This document shows, one piece after another, positions 52,760-60,107 of a stretch of DNA of 64,000 nucleotides (its first letter is position 1; the number at the start of each line of letters is the position of its first letter). The notes beneath the pieces were generated by a model, which searched no databases, was not told the origin of the DNA, and was given only the letters and a program-made list of their open reading frames with translations. This DNA comes from Rhodovulum sp. GTDB taxonomy: Bacteria > Pseudomonadota > Alphaproteobacteria > Rhodobacterales > Rhodobacteraceae. The stretch lies in the NCBI GenBank assembly GCA_002706605.1, contig PALT01000018.1, forward strand, positions 62,001-126,000, read 5' to 3'. The translations under genes and the position numbers were made by a program.

Positions 52760-53944
52760 ATGCCGATTGAGAACGCACCGTTTTCACAAGCTGAATATGA
52801 CCGCCGAATCCGTCTGGTCCGCACCGCAATGGCCGAGGCGGGAATCGATGTCATGTTCATCACCAACCCGTCGAATCAGAACTGGCTGACCGGTTATGAC
52901 GGGTGGTCTTTCTACGTCCACCAAGGGGTGATCCTGTCGCTTGAGGGGGATCCGATCTGGTGGGGGCGTCTACAGGATGCCAACGGCGCGCGCCGCACTG
53001 TCTGGATGCAAGATGACAAGATCATCTATTACGCCGACCGCTATATTCAGGCACCTGACATCCACCCGATGGAGGATCTGGCGTCTCACCTGCGGATCAT
53101 GGGCTATGGCGACAAGCGCATCGGCGTTGAGATGGAGACCTACTATTTCACCGCCCGCGCCTTTGCTGTGCTGGCCCAGGGTCTGCCGGACGCGCAACTG
53201 GTTGATGCCTCGACCCTTGTGAACTGGCAGCGGCTGATCAAATCTGACGAGGAACTGGCGTTCATGCGCCGCGCTGCACGGATTTCGGAATTGGTCATCG
53301 GGCGCGCGGTCGAAATCGCCGAACCGGGCATGCGCAAGCATGATCTGGTGGGGGAATTGTTCAAAACGTCGGTGCAGGGCGAGGATGACAGCTGGGGCGA
53401 TTATCCGGCGATTGTGCCGCTCTTGCCCTCGGGTGAGGACGCAAGCGCGCCGCATCTGACGTGGAACGGTGAGGCCCTGAAAAAGGGCGAGGCGACGTTT
53501 ATCGAACAATCGGGATGCTATCGTCGTTATCACGCGCCGCTGAGCCGGACGATCTTCTTTGGCAAACCGCCCCAGTTTATGGCCGACGCCTCGGCCGCAC
53601 TGACCGAGGGGTTGAACGCAGGGATTGAGGTCGCCCGCCCCGGCAACCGCGCCTGTGACATTGCGCGGGCGCTGGATACCGAGCTGTTGAAGGTCGGGAT
53701 CGAACGGCCCAACCGCTGTGGCTATGCCGTGGGTCTGTCCTACCCGCCGGATTGGGGTGAACACACCGTGTCCCTGCGCGCGATGGATGAAACCGTTTTG
53801 GAACCGGGGATGACGTTCCATTTCATGCCGGGCCTGTGGATGGACGATTGGGGTCTGGAGACCACGGAAACCATCCTGATCCGTGAAGACGGTCCGGCCG
53901 AGGCCCTGTGTAACGTCGAACGCAAACTGTTCGTAAAGGACTGA
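52760..53944 (+). CDS. M24 peptidase-like hydrolase, ectoine hydrolase (DoeA/EutD) type
   Basis: 394 residues of the creatinase/aminopeptidase P fold. N-terminal domain has MFITNPSNQNWLTGYDGWSFYVHQGVI and the C-terminal pita-bread domain has the stretches EATFIEQSGCYRRYHAPLSRTIFFGKPP and GYAVGLSYPPDWGEHTVSLR, which I associate with DoeA/EutD, enzymes that open the ring of ectoine to N-acetyl-diaminobutyrate. Metal ligands of true M24 peptidases are partly missing (DD-type pairs absent), as in that group. ATG 52760 is chosen; the frame is open to 52565. Followed 6 bases later by the deacetylase gene. Confidence 0.75.
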   Translation: MPIENAPFSQAEYDRRIRLVRTAMAEAGIDVMFITNPSNQNWLTGYDGWSFYVHQGVILSLEGDPIWWGRLQDANGARRTVWMQDDKIIYYADRYIQAPDIHPMEDLASHLRIMGYGDKRIGVEMETYYFTARAFAVLAQGLPDAQLVDASTLVNWQRLIKSDEELAFMRRAARISELVIGRAVEIAEPGMRKHDLVGELFKTSVQGEDDSWGDYPAIVPLLPSGEDASAPHLTWNGEALKKGEATFIEQSGCYRRYHAPLSRTIFFGKPPQFMADASAALTEGLNAGIEVARPGNRACDIARALDTELLKVGIERPNRCGYAVGLSYPPDWGEHTVSLRAMDETVLEPGMTFHFMPGLWMDDWGLETTETILIREDGPAEALCNVERKLFVKD

Positions 53945-53950
53945 TGCACG

Positions 53951-55105
53951 ATGGATGATCGCCAACGGTGTCATGACATCCTGTCGGACCTGATCGCCTT
54001 TCCGACCGTGTCCGCAGACAGCAACCTCGACCTGATCGCCTATGTCGCCAACCTGTTAGAAGACGCGGGCGCCAAGGTTGAGGTGCAACAAAATCCCGAC
54101 GGGACCAAGGCCAACCTGTTCGCCACGATGGGGTCCACCGAACAGGGCGGCGGGATCGTCCTGTCGGGGCACACCGATGTTGTGCCCGTTGCCGATCAGG
54201 ACTGGACCCGCGATCCGTTCAAAATGGCTGAGTTGGACGGTAACCTGTATGGACGCGGGACCTGCGACATGAAGGGCTTCATCGCGGCGACACTGGCCAA
54301 GGTGGATGTCCTGCGTAACGCAGCCACCAAACGCCCGATTCATTTCGCGTTTACCTATGACGAAGAGGTCGGATGCATCGGGGCGCAGTCCCTGATCGAT
54401 CTGCTGGCCGCGCGTCCGGTGCGCCCGTCCATCGCCCTGATTGGTGAACCGACGATGATGCAGGTGATCGAGGGTCACAAAGGGTGCTGTGAATACACCG
54501 TCACCTTTACCGGCGCGGCGGGGCATGGCTCGGCCCCTGATCGCGGGGTGAACGCCGTGGAATACGCAGTGCGCTATATCAACCGTCTGATGGAGTTGCG
54601 ACAGGCCCTAATCGACCGGTGCCCGCCGGAGTCGCGCTTTGACCCGCCCCACAGCACCATCAACGTCGGCAGTTTGCATGGCGGCAGCGCGCATAACGTC
54701 ATTGCCGCGCGTGCGGTTCTGGAATGGGAAATGCGCCCCGTGGTGCCCGAGGATCATGAATTCGTCCTGAACGACCTGCGTGATTATGTCGGTGACGTTC
54801 TGTTGCCTGATATGCGTCGTGTGGCGAATTGGGCGGAAATAGAGACTGAAATCATTGGTGAGGTCGCGGGCCTCACCCCGATGGAGCAGAACGCCGCGCG
54901 GGATTTGCTGTTTCGCCTGACGGGCGCGAATGCCGCGCAGACCGTTCCGTTCGGGACGGAGGCAGGGTTGTTTCAATCGATCGGCATGGATGCGGTGATC
55001 TGCGGCCCGGGGTCTATTGATCAGGCGCATAAGCCGGACGAATTCCTATCGGTGGATCAACTGGATTCGTGTCTAACCATGCTTGATCGTCTCGCAGGGA
55101 ACTGA
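53951..55105 (+). CDS. M20-family deacetylase, ArgE-like
   Basis: 384 residues, zinc-dependent amidohydrolase of the acetylornithine deacetylase group. Ligand motifs: IVLSGHTDVVPVADQDWTRDP, LYGRGTCDMKGFIAATLA, FTYDEEVGCIGAQSL, ALIGEPTMMQVIEGHKG, with ETEAGLF-like FGTEAGLFQSIGMDAVICGPGSIDQAHKPDEFL at the end. It follows the M24 gene by 6 bases and precedes GntR by 1 base. In this setting it probably removes acetyl from an N-acetyl-diaminobutyrate-like product, a job done by the unrelated DoeB in standard ectoine pathways. Confidence 0.85.
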   Translation: MDDRQRCHDILSDLIAFPTVSADSNLDLIAYVANLLEDAGAKVEVQQNPDGTKANLFATMGSTEQGGGIVLSGHTDVVPVADQDWTRDPFKMAELDGNLYGRGTCDMKGFIAATLAKVDVLRNAATKRPIHFAFTYDEEVGCIGAQSLIDLLAARPVRPSIALIGEPTMMQVIEGHKGCCEYTVTFTGAAGHGSAPDRGVNAVEYAVRYINRLMELRQALIDRCPPESRFDPPHSTINVGSLHGGSAHNVIAARAVLEWEMRPVVPEDHEFVLNDLRDYVGDVLLPDMRRVANWAEIETEIIGEVAGLTPMEQNAARDLLFRLTGANAAQTVPFGTEAGLFQSIGMDAVICGPGSIDQAHKPDEFLSVDQLDSCLTMLDRLAGN

Positions 55106-55106
55106 C

Positions 55107-55772
55107 GTGACCAAGACCCAGAACAGCACCGCGCGCGACCGTCTGGACGCGATCCACGCCGAAATCCGCGACCGGATTTGTGGGCTGGACTACCCGCCGG
55201 GCAAGCGCCTGTCCGAGGTCGCATTGGCCGAGGAATTCGACGTGTCCCGCACGCCGCTGCGCCGTGTTCTGGCGCGGCTAGAGGATGAGGGGTTGGTGCA
55301 ATCGGTCCACGGTGTCGGGACCTTGGTCACGGATGTTGACCCGCGTGAGCTTGGGCAGGTGTATCGCCTGCGTCAGGAGCTGGTACTGCTCTATGCACGG
55401 CTGGACCCCGTGCCGGTCACGGATGCGGTAGTTGATCGGTTCCGTGCCTTGAACGCGCGGGCAACTGCGTTGAAATCCACCCCCTCGGCGCGGGCCTTTG
55501 CGCAGCTGGACAGCGACATGTTTCTGGCCCTCCTGGACCTTACCGAAAACGCCCCACTGCGGGAGATCAGTGAGCGCCTCTATTTCCGTACCGCGCGCAT
55601 CTGGGTTCAGCAGGTCACGGCCTCGCGTCTGGATCTGATGCAGGAGATCGAGATCTACGCCAACGAAACCGCCCAGATCGTTGCGGCGCTTGAGGCCCGT
55701 GATCTGGACGCCGTCGGGCATCTCCGCCACGCGCATATATCGCTTAGCTTTTCGCGGTTTCAGGTAGATTGA
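55107..55772 (+). CDS. GntR-family regulator with FCD domain
   Basis: 221 residues from GTG 55107, one base after the argE-like stop. The winged-helix part has RDRICGLDYPPGKRLSEVALAEEFDVSRTPLRRVLARLEDEGLVQSVHGVGTLVT and the FCD helical domain follows, with LGQVYRLRQELVLLYARL and a metal-like AHISLSF end. It closes the catabolic operon and likely controls it through the two TTGTGnACAA sites. The ligand would be a pathway intermediate. Converges on lysR with 6 bases between. Confidence 0.9.
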   Translation: MTKTQNSTARDRLDAIHAEIRDRICGLDYPPGKRLSEVALAEEFDVSRTPLRRVLARLEDEGLVQSVHGVGTLVTDVDPRELGQVYRLRQELVLLYARLDPVPVTDAVVDRFRALNARATALKSTPSARAFAQLDSDMFLALLDLTENAPLREISERLYFRTARIWVQQVTASRLDLMQEIEIYANETAQIVAALEARDLDAVGHLRHAHISLSFSRFQVD

Positions 55773-55778
55773 GGGCGG

Positions 55779-56663
55779 CTAGAGACTTGCCAGAGGGCGC
55801 GCCGTGTCCAAGAACGCTTGTAGCACGGGCGTAAACGGCTCTTGATGCGGCGCGACAAGGCCCACAGTCGGGCAGGGCGGGCTCTGCGTGATCGGCACCA
55901 TGGTCAGGTCGCGCTCGCCAACCAGAAACTCGGCCATGTTCGTGGGCAGGATCGTCGCCCAATCCCCGTTCATCACGTTGCGCGTCAATACGACGGTCGA
56001 GTTTGACTCAATCAACGCGGTCGGCTCGGCGCCAACGCTCTGGAATTGATGGTTAATGATGCGTCGGTTCTGCATGTCGGGCGTCAGCAGGCACAGACGG
56101 CAAGTCGCGAGCTGATCCCACGTGACATTGGTCTGACCGGCCAGCGCGTGATCGGGGCGACAGATCAGCACATAGTGCTCTTGATAGAGCGGGATGGTCG
56201 TCACGCGGCCCAAGGGCTCGTTGTCGAGATAGGTCAGACCCGCGTCGATTTCGAGATCATCCAGCATTTGCAGGATCTCGGTCGAGGATCGGGATAGAAC
56301 GGAAAATGTAATGTTCCCATAGGTTTGGTTGACGCGACATACCAAGTCTGACGCCCAAGTCAGGGCCGTGGGAACAACGGCTAGGCGCAAGTGGCCCGAC
56401 AAACCGTCGCGCGTCGCGCGCATCTCTTCGCGCATCTTGCGGGCGTCACCGACGATCTGACGGGCCCAGATCAGGGCGCGCTGCCCCTCGGGTGTAAGGC
56501 CGCCAAAACGTGATCCACGATGGACCAATTTCACGCCGAACTGGTCCTCAAGCTGGCGAATGCCGGCGGATAAGGTCGGTTGCGTGATGCCCAAGTGCGC
56601 CGCCGCACGGCCAAAATGCTGCTCTTTGGAGAGAGCGATGAGCATCTCAAGCTTGTTTAGCAT
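55779..56663 (-). CDS. LysR-family transcriptional regulator
   Basis: 294 residues. N-terminal helix-turn-helix MLIALSKEQHFGRAAAHLGITQPTLSAGIRQLEDQFGVKLVHRGSRFGGLTPEG and a C-terminal substrate-binding domain (LRLAVVPTALTWASDLVCRV, and further to PFTPVLQAFLDTARPL). ATG 56663 is chosen for the canonical start MLNKLEML; the frame is open to 56813. No target gene lies next to it: upstream is the 698-base gap, downstream the convergent GntR. It may act at distance. Confidence 0.9.
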   Translation of the reverse strand: MLNKLEMLIALSKEQHFGRAAAHLGITQPTLSAGIRQLEDQFGVKLVHRGSRFGGLTPEGQRALIWARQIVGDARKMREEMRATRDGLSGHLRLAVVPTALTWASDLVCRVNQTYGNITFSVLSRSSTEILQMLDDLEIDAGLTYLDNEPLGRVTTIPLYQEHYVLICRPDHALAGQTNVTWDQLATCRLCLLTPDMQNRRIINHQFQSVGAEPTALIESNSTVVLTRNVMNGDWATILPTNMAEFLVGERDLTMVPITQSPPCPTVGLVAPHQEPFTPVLQAFLDTARPLASL

Positions 56664-57361
56664 GGCGTGTCCTTGGGGCGTTCGGGTGGTCGGCTTGTGC
56701 GACGATACCCGCTTCTGCGGAGGGCGGAAAGGCGTCTTGAAGAAACCGGACACGGTCAAAAATGAGAAAAAACACACGGCCATCTGTTCGGAGTTGTAAA
56801 TATACCTGTGCAAAATTTCGGAATTTTGGGATTTGCGGAGCGGAAAACGAACATCGATTTTGCCCTTAACTCACGTGAACGTGAATATCGGTAACGCCTT
56901 TGATACAAAATTGAGGCCGATCAAGGGAGGGTGACCGGAAAACATACGACCGAATCGGACTGTTCCACTGGGGGTGGGGTAAGTGATGCATCTGTTAACT
57001 TGATTGCCCTCCTTGGTCTGCGGTGATCCGGAAATAGGCGCGATAAATTTCAGGTAAAATGGGAATAATCTCGAATTGGATTTGAATAAGAAATCCAATT
57101 AGCGGCGAAATGAAAAGCGGAAGTAGTCATGTAAAAATCCCTGTGAGTTTTACAAAGATCACGCGAACGTAAGCGGCACCAATAGGTCATAAATGCTACC
57201 TTAAATCCGTTCGCAGCTGCAGAAATTCGCGGTAATTCGGTCACAGTTCAGATGCTGGAGCCGGGTGAAATGTGAAACTCCTTGCTCGGACACCGCCCCA
57301 TTTGCTCTCGAGGTAGGTCGGGGAGTAACGACGCACCCAGCGTCATTTGAGGAAGGCATCA
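56664..57361. other. AT-richer non-coding stretch between lysR and integrase
   Basis: 698 bases with no convincing gene; the small open frames here lack recognisable features. Base composition falls below the GC of the window from about 56,770 to 57,250. It contains a perfect inverted repeat at 57074-57100 and a GAGGAAGG ribosome site for the integrase near 57350. I searched for a tRNA-like att site and saw none. Presumably a scar or the promoter region of a former mobile element. Confidence 0.6.
57074..57100 (+). repeat. Perfect inverted repeat in AT-rich gap
   Basis: AATTGGATTT ... AAATCCAATT, 10 bases each side of a 7-base spacer (GAATAAG). No T run follows on either strand, so it does not look like a terminator. 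It may be a protein-binding site or an attachment-site core for the nearby recombinase. Confidence 0.6.
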
Positions 57362-58294
57362 ATGAGCTTAGTAAAACGTTTGAAAGACGCGCTTATTTCT
57401 CCAGAAGATATGGGGAACGTCACGTTGAACCAATTTTTCGACGAACGCGTTTACCCGCATATTCTGGTAAAGAAAAAATATCCGGAACATGATCGTCTGA
57501 CATATGACAAGCATATCCGACCGAAATTGGGGACGGTAAAGCTTGCCGATATCACGCGGATTATGGTCGACGATTGGATGGCGGCGCAAATTGCCCTTGG
57601 GTACAAGCGCAGCACGGTAAACAAACACGTCTTTCTGCTGAATAGAATTATCAAATTGGCCAGCCACTGGGGCTTTATCTCGCATTCCCAATATTCGCAG
57701 CTTTTGCTGGAACGCCTTTCGCTGGGCGATTACAAACAGCACTTTCTTTCACAGGGGGAACTGCGTCGGCTACTACACGCTTGTGACAGTGATCCGCACC
57801 CGTACCTCGGGCATTTCGTGCGTCTCTTGGCGCTGACCGGAGCACGAAACGGTGAGGCGCGTCAGGCAAAGTGGTCGGATTTCGATCTGGAGCGCGGTGT
57901 TTGGATCGTGCCCAAGAGTAAAAACGGCCGCAGTCGCCGGATCATCCTTAGTCAGGCTGCGCGGGAAGTGTTGGATCGCACCCGTGAAACGGCGCGCGAG
58001 ATCGGGACGGGAATCACCGAGGACGATTTTGTCTTCACGAACCCCAAGACCAAGACCTGTTACGATAGCTTTTACGCCGCTTGGCATCGGGCGCGGGATG
58101 CGGCGGATCTGGACACGGTGCGGATCCACGATTTGCGTCATACCTTTGCGAGCTTGCTGATCAACAACGGCTCAACCATCTATGACGTTCAGAAACTGTT
58201 GGGCCATCACCATATTTCGATGACCGAACGTTATGCGCATTTGCTGCCGGATCGCCTGCATGGCGAAGTCGAGAAAGTCTCTAACTTTTTGTAA
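57362..58294 (+). CDS. Tyrosine recombinase / integrase (orphan)
   Basis: 310 residues, complete. Core-binding domain about residues 25-125, catalytic domain 130-300 with Arg162 (TGARNGEARQ), His256-Arg259 in RIHDLRHTFASLL, His282 in LGHHHIS and the nucleophile Tyr291 in TERYAHL. All essential residues are present, so probably active. GAGGAAGG lies 5 bases before ATG 57362. It resembles phage-type integrases, yet no phage, excisionase or tRNA lies beside it. Upstream base composition is lower than the genome, a sign of transfer. Confidence 0.92.
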   Translation: MSLVKRLKDALISPEDMGNVTLNQFFDERVYPHILVKKKYPEHDRLTYDKHIRPKLGTVKLADITRIMVDDWMAAQIALGYKRSTVNKHVFLLNRIIKLASHWGFISHSQYSQLLLERLSLGDYKQHFLSQGELRRLLHACDSDPHPYLGHFVRLLALTGARNGEARQAKWSDFDLERGVWIVPKSKNGRSRRIILSQAAREVLDRTRETAREIGTGITEDDFVFTNPKTKTCYDSFYAAWHRARDAADLDTVRIHDLRHTFASLLINNGSTIYDVQKLLGHHHISMTERYAHLLPDRLHGEVEKVSNFL

Positions 58295-58312
58295 TTACGG
58301 CTAAAACGCAAA

Positions 58313-58336
58313 CGGGCTCTCCGAAAGGAGAGCCCG
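58313..58336 (-). terminator. Terminator hairpin for porin gene
   Basis: A perfect 10-base stem (CGGGCTCTCC / GGAGAGCCCG) with a GAAA tetraloop, followed on the minus strand by TTTGCGTTTT. It is 22 bases after the porin stop. The plus side also faces the integrase stop but has no T run in that direction. Confidence 0.88.
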
Positions 58337-58358
58337 CGCATTCAAATCGGAGAACCGA

Positions 58359-59270
58359 TTAGAACGACATTGCGATACCCAGCGAGTAGGTGTCGGTGCC
58401 GGTCGAGCTGTCGCCGTAACCGAACTGAACGACTGCGCCGCCCAGGTCGTAGTTAACAGCCAGGCCGAAGCCGTCTGCGCCGGTGTCGAACTCACCGTAG
58501 TTCACGCCGATCGACAGTGCGTCCATGGTGTAGCCTACACCCAGACCCAGGTGGTCGTTACCGGTCGAGAAGTCCGAGTAGTTCAGGCCAGCAACGAAGC
58601 CGTTGCCGAAGTCAGCGTCAATCGAAACGCCGGTGATGTCGCCGAAGGTTGCGCCACCGTCTTGGTAACCCAGACCGAAGCCCAGAGCGATGCCGCCCAG
58701 GTCAGCGTCGTATTTGAAGCCGATTGCGTAAACGTCGTCAGCGGTGCCAGCGTCGTCCAGTTCAACCGAAGCAGCTACAGCGAAAGCGCCGAACGAGTAG
58801 TCGTAACGCAGTACTTGACCGTCGTTCGAGCCGTCCAGGCCGCTGTTGGCGTTGAAGCCAGCGTGGATGGTTTCGTCGTCTTGGATCGAACCGCCAACCA
58901 GGTTAACTTCCTGCATTGCCCAGTCCAGCGCACCGTCGGTGTCGCCCATGGTTACGGTGCCGAAGCCGCCCGAGATGAAGACCGAGTGTTCTTCACCAAC
59001 ACCAGCAGCAGCGATCGGGTCGCCAGCGGGAATGCCAGCAACGTCATCGTCGTCGCCAACTTCGTCCAGATCGATGGTTGCACCGAAGGTCAGGCCGTTG
59101 TCGGTTTCGCCGGACAGCGAGAACTTAACGTCCATGTCGCTGTGGAACTGAGCGTCCGAAGTGCCGTTGTCGAAGATGCCGATTTCAGCCGAACCCGACA
59201 GCGAAACTTCTGCAGCAGCGAAGCCAGCCGAAGCAACCAGGGCCGTAGTAGCAAAGAGAACCTTTTTCAT
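58359..59270 (-). CDS. Porin, general alphaproteobacterial type
   Basis: 303 residues, outer-membrane beta-barrel. Signal peptide MKKVLFATTALVASAGFAAA with mature start EVSLSGSAEIGIFDNG, the Rhodobacter porin pattern. Acidic strands with alternating hydrophobics (LRYDYSFGAFAVAASVEL, LGGIALGFGLGYQDGG) and the C-terminal Phe in DTYSLGIAMSF fit a 16-strand porin. GAGGGAAAACC forms the ribosome site. Codon use shows the bias of a highly expressed gene (mostly C/G-ending and GTT/GCA-type). Ends in a strong terminator. Confidence 0.92.
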   Translation of the reverse strand: MKKVLFATTALVASAGFAAAEVSLSGSAEIGIFDNGTSDAQFHSDMDVKFSLSGETDNGLTFGATIDLDEVGDDDDVAGIPAGDPIAAAGVGEEHSVFISGGFGTVTMGDTDGALDWAMQEVNLVGGSIQDDETIHAGFNANSGLDGSNDGQVLRYDYSFGAFAVAASVELDDAGTADDVYAIGFKYDADLGGIALGFGLGYQDGGATFGDITGVSIDADFGNGFVAGLNYSDFSTGNDHLGLGVGYTMDALSIGVNYGEFDTGADGFGLAVNYDLGGAVVQFGYGDSSTGTDTYSLGIAMSF

Positions 59271-59513
59271 GGTTTTCCCTCATTCTATATAAAAAGGTGA
59301 CCTCAGCCCTCTGTCGAACTGAGTATGCTGCTGTGTCGCTCTTTGGGGCCGTGAATGCAAGAAAGCTGACACCCCCAACCCCATTGCACCCCGCATTGAT
59401 GCAGCTTTGCCACACCGCGTTTTCCGCCCCCTATATACTATAGAGGGGAAAAACCTTGTTCCGGCCCATATGCTCGGCTAGGAAAGCCGAGAACAGACAT
59501 CAGGCAGGTTCTT

Positions 59514-60020
59514 ATGACTTTCGACTCTATTGTACGTGCGGCGCTGGCGCTGGCTTTTACGGCGACTCTGTCGGCCTGTGGTTTGGGCGATAGCAGCTTG
59601 CTCGGCGATATTGGCCCGTCCAGCGACGAAAACATCGAACGTCAGCGGGAATCGACCCCGTTGGGTCAGGAACGTGAATCGACGATCTTTGACCTGTTTA
59701 CGAATGCCGATGATCCCAACACCACGGTTGAGGTGAACAAGTATATCTGGACCGCCGCGCTTGAGGTGCTGGATTTCCTCCCGATTGAGGCGGTCGATCC
59801 GTTCTCGGGCGTGATTGTAACCGGCTATGGTACCCCGCCGGGTGGTGGGCGCGCCTATCGTGCGACGGTTTATGTGACCGACCCCGCCTTGGATGCGCGC
59901 GCGTTGAACGTTGCGCTTGCCACGCGGTCGGGTCCGGTTGATGGCGCGACCACCCGCGCGATTGAGGACGCTATCCTAACCCGCGCGCGTCAACTGCGTA
60001 TCCGCGACGGCGATCTATGA
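59514..60020 (+). CDS. DUF3576 lipoprotein
   Basis: 168 residues. Signal with lipobox LSAC, Cys22 lipidated. Mature part has ESTIFDLFTNADDPNTTVEVNKYIWTAALEVLDFLPIEAVDPFSGVIVTGYGTPPGGGRAYRATVYVTDPALDARALNVALATRSG, the DUF3576 pattern of alphaproteobacterial outer-membrane lipoproteins of unknown role. It precedes leuS, as in many Rhodobacteraceae. A promoter may lie in the AT-rich TATATACTATAG stretch near 59432-59443. Confidence 0.88.
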   Translation: MTFDSIVRAALALAFTATLSACGLGDSSLLGDIGPSSDENIERQRESTPLGQERESTIFDLFTNADDPNTTVEVNKYIWTAALEVLDFLPIEAVDPFSGVIVTGYGTPPGGGRAYRATVYVTDPALDARALNVALATRSGPVDGATTRAIEDAILTRARQLRIRDGDL

Positions 60021-60026
60021 TTTCGG

Positions 60027-60043
60027 CCGGGGGATGACCCCGG
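60027..60043 (+). repeat. Small hairpin after DUF3576 gene
   Basis: CCGGGG and CCCCGG separated by GATGA, beginning 6 bases after the stop. Probably part of a two-hairpin 3' end with the next one. Confidence 0.5.
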
Positions 60044-60061
60044 TCTGTACCACCATGACGT

Positions 60062-60083
60062 CGCCGGGCCGTAGAGCCCGGCG
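60062..60083 (+). terminator. Hairpin between DUF3576 gene and leuS
   Basis: CGCCGGGC / GCCCGGCG, an 8-base perfect stem with a 6-base loop and then TTTCTACT. A partial terminator for DUF3576; it ends 24 bases before the leuS start. No leucine-rich leader peptide accompanies it, so attenuation is unlikely. Confidence 0.65.
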
Positions 60084-60107
60084 TTTCTACTGACAAGGAC
60101 CAGAACT

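Noticed and set aside
56871-57098. 75-residue minus-strand open frame in the AT-rich gap
   Set aside because: No ribosome site, no recognisable features and AT-rich composition give no support for a gene.
57240-57330. tRNA or att-type tRNA remnant next to the integrase
   Set aside because: No cloverleaf arms or T-loop GTTCRA sequence could be traced.
60056-60094. Small open frame of 12 codons ([12 protein letters not shown]) between DUF3576 and leuS, next to hairpins, as a leucine attenuator
   Set aside because: It has no leucine codons and no strong ribosome site; the stems explain the sequence as a transcription end.
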